64,000 bases of DNA, taken from assembly GCF_000298295.1 (NCBI RefSeq), contig NZ_AMGM01000001.1:109640-173639 (forward strand), read 5' to 3'. Below, piece by piece: positions 17,444 to 26,447 of this stretch. Numbering within the stretch: the stretch's first letter is position 1; the number at the start of each line of letters is the position of its first letter. Source of the stretch: Cecembia lonarensis LW9. Lineage in GTDB: Bacteria; Bacteroidota; Bacteroidia; Cytophagales; Cyclobacteriaceae. The position numbers and the translations under genes were made by a program. The notes beneath the pieces are model-generated. The model worked only from the letters and a program-made list of their open reading frames with translations. It ran no database searches and was not told the origin of the DNA.

Positions 17444-18511
17444 ATGAAAAAACTATTGATCGCTACAAAGGAACAATTTGGATATCACGTTGATTCCTAC
17501 AAATATGCAGAATATCTTAAAGATGACTTTCAAATCACCTATGTATGTTTATATCAAAAAAGGAAAAAAATTCCAATGGAAGGAATAAAATTGATTTATG
17601 TTCCTAGAATTGGCAATAAAGTAAACAGGTATTTGAACTTATTAAAGACCATTCATCAGGAAATTAAAAATAATCATTACGATGTAGTTTTTGTAGTTTA
17701 TTTCTTAGGGTGTTTTATTTTTCAACTATTACACCCCCGCCAAGTATTAAATTTAGATATCAGAACAGCTTCAGTAGGAAAAAATATCAGACTAAATTTT
17801 ATAGAAGATGTAATACTTAAATTTGAATGTTTATTTTTTAAAAACATAAGTATCATTGGAGAAAATTTAAGAAGACTCTTGAATATTAAACGGGCACATA
17901 TACTCCCTTTAGGTGGGGAATGCTTTACTGAAAAGCCAGCAAACATGGATATATTAAGCTTATTGTATGTTGGAACGCTTGAAAACAGGAATTTAATAAA
18001 TTTTGTAAAAGGTTTTCATCATTTTTTTGAAGATCTGAATATGGAAACCAAAAATCAATCCTTGAAATTGATTATAGTTGGAGATAGCCCTCACGGAGAA
18101 TTGATTGAAATTAAAGATTATATCAAAAGATACCGACTTGAAAAAGTCATAGAGACACCAGGATTTATTCCAAACAATCAATTAACTGGTTTTTTTGAAC
18201 AATCAAATGTGGGGGTGTCATACATTCCATTAACTAAATACTACCAAAACCAACCACCAACCAAAACATTTGAATATCTGCTCTCAGGCCTACCAGTGAT
18301 AGCTACAGCTACTATTGAAAACCAAAAAATTGTCAATGCATCCAACGGTGTACTGATAGGAGATGATTCTGATTCAGTAAGAAAAGGCCTTCATGAAATC
18401 TTAGAAAAAAAATATACTTATAATCCCGAGTCTATTAAAAAAGATTTGAATCAAAGTCTTTGGAAAAACATTGTTTTGAAAAACCTAAAACCTTATCTGG
18501 AGGGTTTATAA
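17444..18511 (+). CDS. GT4-like glycosyltransferase
   Basis: 355-aa GT-B protein. The N-terminal half is poorly conserved (HVDSYKYAEYLKDDF, LIYVPRIGNK); the C-terminal half contains LLYVGTLENRN, KLIIVGDSPHGE, ETPGFIPNNQLTGFFEQSNVGVS in two parts, and TKTFEYLLSGLPVIATAT, which carries the donor-binding E of the EX7E-type motif. No membrane span. Normal length for GT4. A 111-nt AT-rich gap follows before the acyltransferase gene; nothing regulatory was recognised in it. Confidence 0.85.
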   Translation: MKKLLIATKEQFGYHVDSYKYAEYLKDDFQITYVCLYQKRKKIPMEGIKLIYVPRIGNKVNRYLNLLKTIHQEIKNNHYDVVFVVYFLGCFIFQLLHPRQVLNLDIRTASVGKNIRLNFIEDVILKFECLFFKNISIIGENLRRLLNIKRAHILPLGGECFTEKPANMDILSLLYVGTLENRNLINFVKGFHHFFEDLNMETKNQSLKLIIVGDSPHGELIEIKDYIKRYRLEKVIETPGFIPNNQLTGFFEQSNVGVSYIPLTKYYQNQPPTKTFEYLLSGLPVIATATIENQKIVNASNGVLIGDDSDSVRKGLHEILEKKYTYNPESIKKDLNQSLWKNIVLKNLKPYLEGL

Positions 18512-18622
18512 CCTAAAAACATGGTATATAAGCCTACAAGCGTTTAAATAAAAATTATTTTTTATCCTGAATAGTTAAGAAATCATTCTATGTGTTAATC
18601 ACAAGTATGAAAATTTAGTAAT

Positions 18623-19111
18623 ATGACTTCAATTATTTCTGAAATAAAAAATCTTTCAGGAAATACAAAAGGAATTTTTTTTCTTTTGTTTTTTAGAACA
18701 AGTGCCTATATCGCAAAAAGAAAGCTTTTGAGGATACTATTCTTTTGGTTTAGAGTCTTATATAAGTTCATAATTCAATGGAATCTAGGAATCGATATTC
18801 CTGATACGGTTAAAATAGGTAAAAATTTTCGAGTATATCATGGTATGGGGTTGGTTATTCATGAAAATACGGTTATTGGTGAGCATGTCACACTAAGGCA
18901 TAACACCACAATTGGATTAAAAAAAGAAAATGGGAAAGCTCCTTTAATTGGGAACAATGTCGATATAGGGGCAAATGCTGTGATAATTGGAGAAATAAAA
19001 ATTGGTGACAATTCAATAGTAGCAGCAGGTTCTGTAGTGATAAGTGATATTCCGTCCAATGTTATTGTTGCAGGAAACCCCGCTAGAATAGTAAAAGAAT
19101 TATGCGTATAA
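18623..19111 (+). CDS. Serine-acetyltransferase-like hexapeptide acyltransferase
   Basis: 162-aa left-handed beta-helix protein of the CysE/LbH family. Hexapeptide repeats fill residues about 60-150 (PDTVKIGKNF, VIHENTVIGEHV, PLIGNNVDIGANAVIIGEIKIG in parts, DNSIVAAGSVVISDIP), ending with the typical VIVAGNPARIVKE. The N-terminal helical domain is shorter than in true CysE, and the locus context indicates O- or N-acetylation of a sugar rather than cysteine synthesis. The last 10 nt overlap the next gene. Confidence 0.87.
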   Translation: MTSIISEIKNLSGNTKGIFFLLFFRTSAYIAKRKLLRILFFWFRVLYKFIIQWNLGIDIPDTVKIGKNFRVYHGMGLVIHENTVIGEHVTLRHNTTIGLKKENGKAPLIGNNVDIGANAVIIGEIKIGDNSIVAAGSVVISDIPSNVIVAGNPARIVKELCV

Positions 19112-20145
19112 ATAATGTTTTGGTTGTCGCTCCAAGTAGAAAAACAAGAGGAGGAATAACTGCGGTAGTAAAATTATATGAGCGCAGTGCTTTGTGGGAT
19201 TCTTGGAATTGTTTTTGGATTGAGACCCACATAGATAAAACCAAGTTTTTGAAATTAATGTATTTTATAAAAGCATTCATTGTATTTCTTGCAAAGTTGC
19301 CCTTTTATAACATTGTACACATCCACCTTAGTGAGCCTGCCTCAGCTGTTCGGAAAACTTTTTTTTTCATTCCAGCAAAAATTTTAAGAAAAAAAATCAT
19401 CCTTCACTTCCATTCTTTTTCTCCTGATACCACAATCAACAGTCGATTTAAAAGATTATACAAATTCCTTTTCTCAAATTGTAATAAATTGATTGTATTG
19501 TCTTCCTATTGGAAGGAAAGCGTTCTTAATTCATTTCCTGCTATGAATAATGTTGAGATCATATACAATCCATGTGCTCCAATTGAATTTCATGCTCTAA
19601 CAGCAAAAAAAGAGAAGTATATATTGTTTGCAGGGACATTAAATCAAAGAAAGGGTTATGAAGACTTAATTCATTCCTTCTCAAGGATCGAATCAATTAA
19701 CAGTGAATGGTCAGTAGTTTTTGCTGGAAATGGAGAAATAGAAAAAGGTAAAGACTTGGTCAGAAAGCTGAATTTAGATAATCGCGTAATATTTAAAGGA
19801 TGGGTGACCGGTGAAGAAAAGGCTAAACTATTCAGAGAGGCTTCAATTTTTTGTCTACCCAGTTACGCAGAAGGTTTTCCTATGGCTGTTTTGGATGCTT
19901 TTTCTTATGCGCTACCAGTTATTGTAACCCCTGTTGGAGGATTACCAGATGTTCTTAAAGATGGCATAAATTCATTTTTATTTGCCCCGGGTGATATTGA
20001 GGATTTATCAAAAAAACTCAATACATTGATGCAAAATGAGCATTTACAAAATAAGTTTTCGATTGCCTCAAGAAATTTTGCAACAACTGATTTTTCTTTA
20101 GAAAGTGTTATTGAAAAAATTTCACACCTTTATAAAAAATTGTAG
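19102..20145 (+). CDS. Family 4 glycosyltransferase
   Basis: 347-aa GT-B enzyme. N-terminal VVAPSRKTRGGITAVV at about 7-22 is the glycine-rich acceptor-side loop. The C-terminal donor domain shows ILFAGTLNQRKGYEDLI, VVFAGNGEIEKG and SYAEGFPMAVLDAFSYALP, where the usual second Glu of EX7E is Asp, then GGLPDVLKDG. Length normal. Its start lies inside the end of the acyltransferase gene. Confidence 0.92.
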   Translation: MRINNVLVVAPSRKTRGGITAVVKLYERSALWDSWNCFWIETHIDKTKFLKLMYFIKAFIVFLAKLPFYNIVHIHLSEPASAVRKTFFFIPAKILRKKIILHFHSFSPDTTINSRFKRLYKFLFSNCNKLIVLSSYWKESVLNSFPAMNNVEIIYNPCAPIEFHALTAKKEKYILFAGTLNQRKGYEDLIHSFSRIESINSEWSVVFAGNGEIEKGKDLVRKLNLDNRVIFKGWVTGEEKAKLFREASIFCLPSYAEGFPMAVLDAFSYALPVIVTPVGGLPDVLKDGINSFLFAPGDIEDLSKKLNTLMQNEHLQNKFSIASRNFATTDFSLESVIEKISHLYKKL

Positions 20146-20193
20146 CACGAACTTTCAATTCAAATTGGAAAAAGTTTTTTAAGAATAACTACT

Positions 20194-21273
20194 ATGAAAA
20201 TTCTAAAACTTCATGAAACTCTAAATAATACTGGAGGTATTGTAAGTTTTCAAAAGGATTTAGAGAAATTTTATTCCACTTCAGACAATGAATATGCACA
20301 TTTCAGGACTGGGAAAGTGGAAAATCATCCTCTTCTAAGTAATGGTTTCATAAGACTTATTGACTTAGCTATTTCCTATTTTATCTTTCCTTTTATTCTA
20401 CTCAAGAGGAAACCTGATGTAATTGAAATTAATTCTGGACTAGACTTTAAATCATTCTACCGCGACAGATTTTACTTGAAAATAACAAGAATGATAATAC
20501 CAAAAGCTAAAATCATCTTACTGATGCATGGTTGGGACGAAGATTTCTGGGATAATATGGTTGAAAATAAACCAAATTCATTAAGATTCTTTTTTGATAC
20601 AGCAGATTCAGTAATTGTATTGGCTGATCAGTTTAAAAATGAATTGATAAATTTAGGCTTAAATAAGCATAAGTTATATGTTATTAGAACAGGCTTGGAT
20701 ATCAAACTTTTTAAATCTGATACTGATCAAAATTTTGAACAAACTCGGATTTTGTTTTTGGCAAGAATTGAAAAAGGAAAGGGGATTTTTGAATTCATTA
20801 ATGCTATACCCTTGCTATTAAAATTTAATCCAGACATCATTTTTGATATTGCAGGTTCAGGAAGCATTTTTTCAGAAATTCAAAATCATGATGTTGTCAC
20901 AAAACATAAAGATAATATCAGGTTCTATGGGTACATCAACGGGGAAGAAAAAATCAATCTATATAAAACATCAACCATCTACGTTTTTCCATCCTATACA
21001 GAAGGTTGTCCTGTTTCTATTTTAGAGGCAATGGCTATTGGTTTACCTCTAATTTATACTAATGTTGGTGCACTTAGAGAAATTCTAAAAGACGGTGTCA
21101 ACGGGATATTGGTTCCAATCGCTGACTCTCATTCTATTGTAGAGGCTGTAAAACAATTACTTTCTGATCCAATAAGAATGAAGGAAATGGGAAGGCTGAA
21201 TAAACAACAAGCAGAAAATGATTTTCCCATTGAAAAAATATTCAATGAATTAGAACATATTTATTTGCAATAA
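20194..21273 (+). CDS. Family 4 glycosyltransferase
   Basis: 359-aa GT-B enzyme. N-terminal LHETLNNTGGIVSFQKDLEKF, a middle linker, and the C-terminal donor domain with ILFLARIEKGKGIFEFI, FDIAGSGSIFSEI, FYGYINGEEK and SYTEGCPVSILEAMAIGLPLI, which holds a complete EX7E motif. No membrane span. It lies 48 nt after another GT4 gene and 10 nt before the alpha/alpha-barrel gene. Confidence 0.92.
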   Translation: MKILKLHETLNNTGGIVSFQKDLEKFYSTSDNEYAHFRTGKVENHPLLSNGFIRLIDLAISYFIFPFILLKRKPDVIEINSGLDFKSFYRDRFYLKITRMIIPKAKIILLMHGWDEDFWDNMVENKPNSLRFFFDTADSVIVLADQFKNELINLGLNKHKLYVIRTGLDIKLFKSDTDQNFEQTRILFLARIEKGKGIFEFINAIPLLLKFNPDIIFDIAGSGSIFSEIQNHDVVTKHKDNIRFYGYINGEEKINLYKTSTIYVFPSYTEGCPVSILEAMAIGLPLIYTNVGALREILKDGVNGILVPIADSHSIVEAVKQLLSDPIRMKEMGRLNKQQAENDFPIEKIFNELEHIYLQ

Positions 21274-21283
21274 CTTTTTTAAA

Positions 21284-22444
21284 ATGGAAGAATCTTTGAA
21301 ATATTATTGTTTGAGAGAAGATTTAAGTACTTATGATCCCTATGACATATGGAAAACATCATTAGGGGTTAAAGTAAAAGACTGGTTCAACAGGAATAAA
21401 TACATAGCTGGTGGACCTGCCCTTTTGATGACGCTTTATGACCAGTTTTTAAATAATAGTTTAAGGTTAGGTTACAAAAAGCAGGAATATCCGATAGTCA
21501 GGGCTTTGGCAGCTCAAACCTTACTTTACAGCTATCAACAAACAAAAAATCAAGAATATTTACATTTTGCCAAAACTCATCTTGATTGGTTGGCCGAAAA
21601 TAGTAGCAAAGGTTATTCCGGACATTGTTGGGGCCTTGGTTTTAAATGGGCAGTTTATAATGGGGTAATCTATGACGCCAATACCCCCCACTCTACGCAT
21701 ACGCCCTATGCATTAGAAGCTTTTGACTTATATACACGAATCACAAATGATTCCCGATACGTAGAGGTAATTAAAAGCTGTTTCAATTTTTACGAAAATG
21801 ATTTAGTTATTCTATCTGAGGATGAGGAAAGTATGGGAATATCCTATGGCCCTCTGAAAGATCGGGTTGTCAACAATGCTGTATCTTATACTATTTTAGC
21901 TTATAGTATTTTCCTAACATATTTCCCTGAAAAAGAAGATTATATAAAAAATAAAATCCAAAAGTTCTTTAACTTCCTGAAAAAACACCAGTTAGAAGAC
22001 GGGGCTTGGTTTTATGCACCACTTGAGGCAAATTCCTTTATCGACTGTTTCCATTCTTGTATTATACTTAAAAACCTTTTCAAAGTAAGAAACATGTTAG
22101 ATGAGAAAATGGATGATTGGAATGCCATCATCGAAAAAGGATATAATTACGTTTTATCCAATTTTTATAACGAAAATGTAGGATTATTTCGGAGATTTTC
22201 GAAGACGAATAAGCTTTCAATTGTTAATTTTGATTTATATGACAATGCTGAGGTGTTGGCATTAGCAAAACTCCTTAAGGACCGCGATACTATCAAAAAA
22301 CTGGAACCAAAAATCAAGGAAGTTTTTAGCAAGAACAACCAAGAAATTTACTCGTCCAAAAACATATTTGGTAAGTTGATCAATAAAAACACTTTAAGAT
22401 GGGCCGTAATGCCATATTTATATGCTCAATCTTTAAATGGTTAA
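21284..22444 (+). CDS. Conserved alpha/alpha-toroid protein of unknown function
   Basis: 386-aa soluble protein without signal peptide. It is nearly all helical, with repeated aromatic-rich helix pairs (TLLYSYQQTKNQEYLHFAK, SYTILAYSIFLTYFPEKEDY, CIILKNLFKVRNML), consistent with a six-hairpin or terpene-cyclase-like alpha/alpha barrel. Conserved-looking spots are SGHCWGLGFKW, HSTHTPYALEAF and QLEDGAWFYAP. Such folds occur in glycoside hydrolases, lyases and epimerases. The cytosolic location inside a polysaccharide synthesis locus argues against an extracellular hydrolase; epimerisation or editing of a lipid-linked chain is possible. I do not recognise a characterised family. Confidence 0.6.
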   Translation: MEESLKYYCLREDLSTYDPYDIWKTSLGVKVKDWFNRNKYIAGGPALLMTLYDQFLNNSLRLGYKKQEYPIVRALAAQTLLYSYQQTKNQEYLHFAKTHLDWLAENSSKGYSGHCWGLGFKWAVYNGVIYDANTPHSTHTPYALEAFDLYTRITNDSRYVEVIKSCFNFYENDLVILSEDEESMGISYGPLKDRVVNNAVSYTILAYSIFLTYFPEKEDYIKNKIQKFFNFLKKHQLEDGAWFYAPLEANSFIDCFHSCIILKNLFKVRNMLDEKMDDWNAIIEKGYNYVLSNFYNENVGLFRRFSKTNKLSIVNFDLYDNAEVLALAKLLKDRDTIKKLEPKIKEVFSKNNQEIYSSKNIFGKLINKNTLRWAVMPYLYAQSLNG

Positions 22445-22502
22445 ACTAAATACCGTAAAAATAGACCATTAAAAAATTCACTTTGTTTAAAATCTTTTAA
22501 GT

Positions 22503-24362
22503 ATGTGTGGCATTTTAGGCTCCATTAATCTTCCCATAAATGGTTCAATTCTTGATCTGATCAAACATCGGGGACCTGATGACAGTGGTTTAGAAGTTTT
22601 TCAATTTGCAGACAATCATGTCTATTTCGGACATAGGAGACTTTCGATCCTAGACCTTTCAGCTGCTGGGCATCAACCCATGATTTCAAATGATGGTAGA
22701 TACGCATTGATTTTCAATGGTGAAATCTACAACCATGAAGATTTAAGGCAAAAAATCAAAAGCCCTATTAATTATAAAGGCCATTCTGATACAGAGACCA
22801 TTCTCTATTATTTGATAGAGTTTGGTTTTGACGCTATTGCAGACTTAAATGGGATTTTTGCACTCGCGTTTTATGCTATCAATAATGGGCAGCTTTATTT
22901 AGCAAGAGATCATTTTGGCGTAAAACCATTATATTATGCTTTAGATGCAGCAAACAACACGCTGCTTTTCAGTTCAGAAATCAGACCAATAAAACAAAGC
23001 AATAAAGAGAATGATTTAAATATGCCCGCTCTCGGTTCATTGTTAAGACTAAGGTACAATGCAGCGCCTTATACCTTATATGAAGATATTGAGAAAGTTA
23101 GGCCTGGACATTATTTAAAATTCAATCTTTCGGAAAAACTTTCAGAGTGCAAACAAGTTGCTTTTTTAAAACCCATACCTTTAAAGAAAAAATTTACCGA
23201 TAAGGATCAAGCCATTGAAAAATATGGGGAATTTTTTGAGCGGGCAGTCCAAAGACAACTACAATCAGACGTCCCCATTGGTGTTTTGTTAAGTGGTGGA
23301 ATTGACTCAGCTATGGTAGCATCAGTCGCTCAAAAATATTCAAATTATAAACTAAAGGCATTTACAGTTGGTTTTGAAGGAGTATTTGATGAAGATGAAA
23401 TAGAACAAGCTGCACAAACAGCTGAGTTTTTAGGGTTGGAACACCATTATAAAAAAATCGATTTTTCCGATTTCCTCTCTGTTATGAAAAAGTGCAGCAA
23501 AATTGTGGAAGAACCTTTGGCTACCACTTCCATGATTCCCATGTATTTTCTTTCTGATTTGGCATCTAAACATGTAAAGGTGGTAATGACAGGCCAAGGG
23601 GCAGACGAACCACTTGGAGGTTATACCAAATACAAAGCCGAGATCATTCAGCAGAAGATTCCAAACATTGCTCAAAATTTCATAGGCGGTTTTTTAAAAA
23701 ACATCCCTACAAAAAACGAGAAATTACAAAGAGGCTTACAGAGTTTGGGGATTAAAGATGAACTAGATAGATTTATAAGTACTTATGAAATATTCAGTAA
23801 TCAAGAAATCTATGAATTGATCGCATGTGAAGACAGGCTAAGCAGAGACTTATTGGCCTATTTTTACAAAATATTGCAGTGCGAAAAAATCGAGCATCCT
23901 GTTGAAAGGATGATGGCTATAGATGCCAGAATGAATCTGGCAGATGATCTTCTCAATTATACAGATAAAATAACCATGAATTTCGCCTTGGAATGCAGGG
24001 TTCCAATTTTAGACCATGAGCTGATCCAATTCATTGAAAGTCTTCCTATGGAATATAGATTAAATTTAAAAGAGGGAAAACTTATCCATAAAGCATATGC
24101 GAAATCATTGTTGCCTACTGAAATCATTACAAGAAAAAAGAAGGCCTTTAAATCACCCACCAATTATTGGTTTAAAAACGAATCTACAATCCTTAAGTCA
24201 ATATTATTGGATAATGGATCAGTCTTTTCAAGGATTTTCAACCTAAATAAAGTCAATCAACTTATTTCACTTCAAGAAAAAGGCCATAACAAAGAAAAAC
24301 AGATTTTCCTTTTATTAGGTATTTATTACTTTTTGGAAAATTTTGAAATTAAAAAATCATGA
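22503..24362 (+). CDS. asnB: Asparagine synthase (glutamine-hydrolysing) family
   Basis: 619-aa two-domain amidotransferase. N-terminal class II glutaminase with nucleophile Cys2 (MCGILGS), RGPDDSG and FNGEIYNHEDLR. C-terminal ATP-pyrophosphatase synthetase domain with PP-loop SGGIDS at about 264-269, VKVVMTGQGADEPLGGY and LECRVPILDHELIQF. The stretch between Cys2 and RGPDDSG is shorter than in most AsnB. Members inside surface-polysaccharide loci often amidate uronic acid sugars instead of aspartate; the nucleotide-sugar dehydrogenase upstream would supply such an acid. It overlaps the next gene by 4 nt (ATGA). Confidence 0.9.
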   Translation: MCGILGSINLPINGSILDLIKHRGPDDSGLEVFQFADNHVYFGHRRLSILDLSAAGHQPMISNDGRYALIFNGEIYNHEDLRQKIKSPINYKGHSDTETILYYLIEFGFDAIADLNGIFALAFYAINNGQLYLARDHFGVKPLYYALDAANNTLLFSSEIRPIKQSNKENDLNMPALGSLLRLRYNAAPYTLYEDIEKVRPGHYLKFNLSEKLSECKQVAFLKPIPLKKKFTDKDQAIEKYGEFFERAVQRQLQSDVPIGVLLSGGIDSAMVASVAQKYSNYKLKAFTVGFEGVFDEDEIEQAAQTAEFLGLEHHYKKIDFSDFLSVMKKCSKIVEEPLATTSMIPMYFLSDLASKHVKVVMTGQGADEPLGGYTKYKAEIIQQKIPNIAQNFIGGFLKNIPTKNEKLQRGLQSLGIKDELDRFISTYEIFSNQEIYELIACEDRLSRDLLAYFYKILQCEKIEHPVERMMAIDARMNLADDLLNYTDKITMNFALECRVPILDHELIQFIESLPMEYRLNLKEGKLIHKAYAKSLLPTEIITRKKKAFKSPTNYWFKNESTILKSILLDNGSVFSRIFNLNKVNQLISLQEKGHNKEKQIFLLLGIYYFLENFEIKKS

Positions 24363-25417
24363 ATCTGATACTAACTTTTGATTATGAGTTATTTGGTAAT
24401 GGCTCAGGCGATATTTTTAAGCACGTTATATTACCAACTGATAAAATTTTGTCGATATGTGATACTTATGGGATAAAAACAACCATATTTTTTGAAGTGG
24501 TAGAATATTGGTCCCTTAAAGAAGAATGGGATAAAGGCAATGATATGGGGTATTCCAAAAATCCCATTGAAGCGATGGAATCCCAACTTCAAACTGCTTT
24601 CAGAAACGGACATGATATTCAATTACATTTCCATCCCCAGTGGCTTGGCGCAAAATTTATCAACGATAAATGGGATTTGAATCTAAAGAACTGGAGATTA
24701 AGTGATTTTTCTGAGACTGATGGATTAGACCAATTTGGCTTGATCAAAAAAGGAGTAGAGACCTTGCAGGATATTATCAAACCTCTTAATCCTGATTACA
24801 AACCCAGTATAATTAGAGCTGGAGGATACAACATTATGCCTTCATTTAAGATAGCCCAAGCTATGCTTGAAAATGGTATTATTGTAGATAGTTCAGTGTA
24901 TCCCGGAGGAGTAGAAAATGGTGAATATTCGAAATATGATTATTCAGAAGTACCCAATGATTTAGATTATTGGTTTACCAATGAAGAAAATGTTACACAG
25001 CGAACTACTTCGGGCACAATATTAGAAATTCCGATTTTTGCATTACCCATTACCCGATGGAAAAAGTACAACAAAGTAAGAATTAAATCTATATTGGTCA
25101 ACAAAAAATCTGCATTAGAAAGCATTCAAGCAAAAACTTCAAAAACCAGCTTGGTAGAAAAAGTAAAATATTGGTTTCAAAAAGAATCCATTACCTGGGA
25201 TTTCTGTCTTTTTGATATCAAAGCCCATAAACATTTCATTAAATACATAGATCACCATCTCAAAGGGAAGAGAAAAACTTTTGTATTGGTTGGACACCCC
25301 AAAAACTTTACCGATGAAGTAGAATTTGAGAAATTCATTAAATTAAGCTTAAAAAATTTTGGATTTCTTACTTTAGATGGTTATTCCAAATCATTGATTG
25401 AAAAAAAAATCCATTGA
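24359..25417 (+). CDS. NodB-like polysaccharide deacetylase family protein
   Basis: 352-aa protein with NodB-homology blocks: LTFDYELFG at residues 4-12 (catalytic/metal Asp), HDIQLHFHPQW at about 83-93 (the HxxxH metal site), RAGGYNIMP at about 155-163 and a C-terminal VLVGHPKNF. The fold matches carbohydrate esterase 4 or the related family found with asparagine-synthase genes in capsule loci. No signal peptide, so it would act in the cytosol, unlike most CE4 enzymes. Coupled to asnB by overlap. Exact reaction unknown. Confidence 0.78.
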   Translation: MNLILTFDYELFGNGSGDIFKHVILPTDKILSICDTYGIKTTIFFEVVEYWSLKEEWDKGNDMGYSKNPIEAMESQLQTAFRNGHDIQLHFHPQWLGAKFINDKWDLNLKNWRLSDFSETDGLDQFGLIKKGVETLQDIIKPLNPDYKPSIIRAGGYNIMPSFKIAQAMLENGIIVDSSVYPGGVENGEYSKYDYSEVPNDLDYWFTNEENVTQRTTSGTILEIPIFALPITRWKKYNKVRIKSILVNKKSALESIQAKTSKTSLVEKVKYWFQKESITWDFCLFDIKAHKHFIKYIDHHLKGKRKTFVLVGHPKNFTDEVEFEKFIKLSLKNFGFLTLDGYSKSLIEKKIH

Positions 25418-25507
25418 ATTAAAAATAAATTTAAACCCATTTCGGCTTTTCACTATATTCATTGCTCTTTTGTGGCTTTATTCCTAAAATATTAAATTAT
25501 TAAAAAA

Positions 25508-26440
25508 ATGAAATTTACGATTGGTCTCCCTATAACCAAAACCAAATATTTGAAAGTAGCCTTAGACAGCATAGTAAATCAAAGCTTTCCAGATTATGAA
25601 ATCATTATTAAAAACAATGGTGCAACTGAAGAAAAGAAAAAGGAGATAAAAGGTATATGTGACCCTTATCTTAATAAGAAAAATGTTACTTATTTTGAAA
25701 GTGAGCAACAGCTACCTATGGGCCCAAACTTTAATACAATATTGGATAAAGCAAAAGGTGACTTTTTTATGATAATGAGTGATGACGATATGCTAGAGCC
25801 CAATTATCTTGAGGAATTTAATAATCTCATTCTAGAGCATCCAGACCTTGAGGTTTTTCACTGCAGAATAAAATTGATTGATGAAAATGATAATTTGATC
25901 AGATATTCTGAAAACTGTCCTGAGCAAGAATCAAGAATCGATTTGCTATATAATAAGCTGGCTTATAAAAGGACCATTATCTTATCTGATTATTTAGCTT
26001 CCACAACTGTTCTAAGAAGCATTGGAGGTTTTCCTTCAGGGACAACAGCATACGGACTGGATGAAATCACCTGGTTTAAGTGTTGTGAGAAAGGAGTGGC
26101 ATACACGCCCAAAGTTCTATTAAACTATAGGATATTCCTCGGAAACATAAGTTTTGACCCACAAAATATGAAAAACCGCTACAAAGAATTAGAGTTTCTA
26201 AATAAAGAACTAGAGACCATTATCAGGTCTGAGCTGCAAAACAATCATGGAATTTATCCTTTAGATTTTTTTCTTTCACTCAATGACAAGCGTACATTAA
26301 TAGAAAAGGAAATTCTTTTTATTGACTATGCAAGCTCCACCAATTTACCCAAGGCACTAAAGTTCTATCTGCAAAATAGAGAAAATATACAATTCAAATC
26401 TTTACTTAAAGGATTGAGAGCAACAAAATCAACATTTTAA
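25508..26440 (+). CDS. Family 2 glycosyltransferase
   Basis: 310-aa GT-A enzyme. FTIGLPITKTKYLKVALDSI at 3-22, DYEIIIKNNGAT, and the metal-binding MIMSDDDMLEP at about 90-100. The active-site region FPSGTTAYGLDEITWFKCC follows at about 177-195. It is the last rightward gene of the locus, 91 nt after the NodB-like gene, and its stop lies only 7 nt from the stop of the convergent lyase-like gene, leaving no room for a separate terminator hairpin. Confidence 0.9.
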   Translation: MKFTIGLPITKTKYLKVALDSIVNQSFPDYEIIIKNNGATEEKKKEIKGICDPYLNKKNVTYFESEQQLPMGPNFNTILDKAKGDFFMIMSDDDMLEPNYLEEFNNLILEHPDLEVFHCRIKLIDENDNLIRYSENCPEQESRIDLLYNKLAYKRTIILSDYLASTTVLRSIGGFPSGTTAYGLDEITWFKCCEKGVAYTPKVLLNYRIFLGNISFDPQNMKNRYKELEFLNKELETIIRSELQNNHGIYPLDFFLSLNDKRTLIEKEILFIDYASSTNLPKALKFYLQNRENIQFKSLLKGLRATKSTF

Positions 26441-26447
26441 CCAATTA

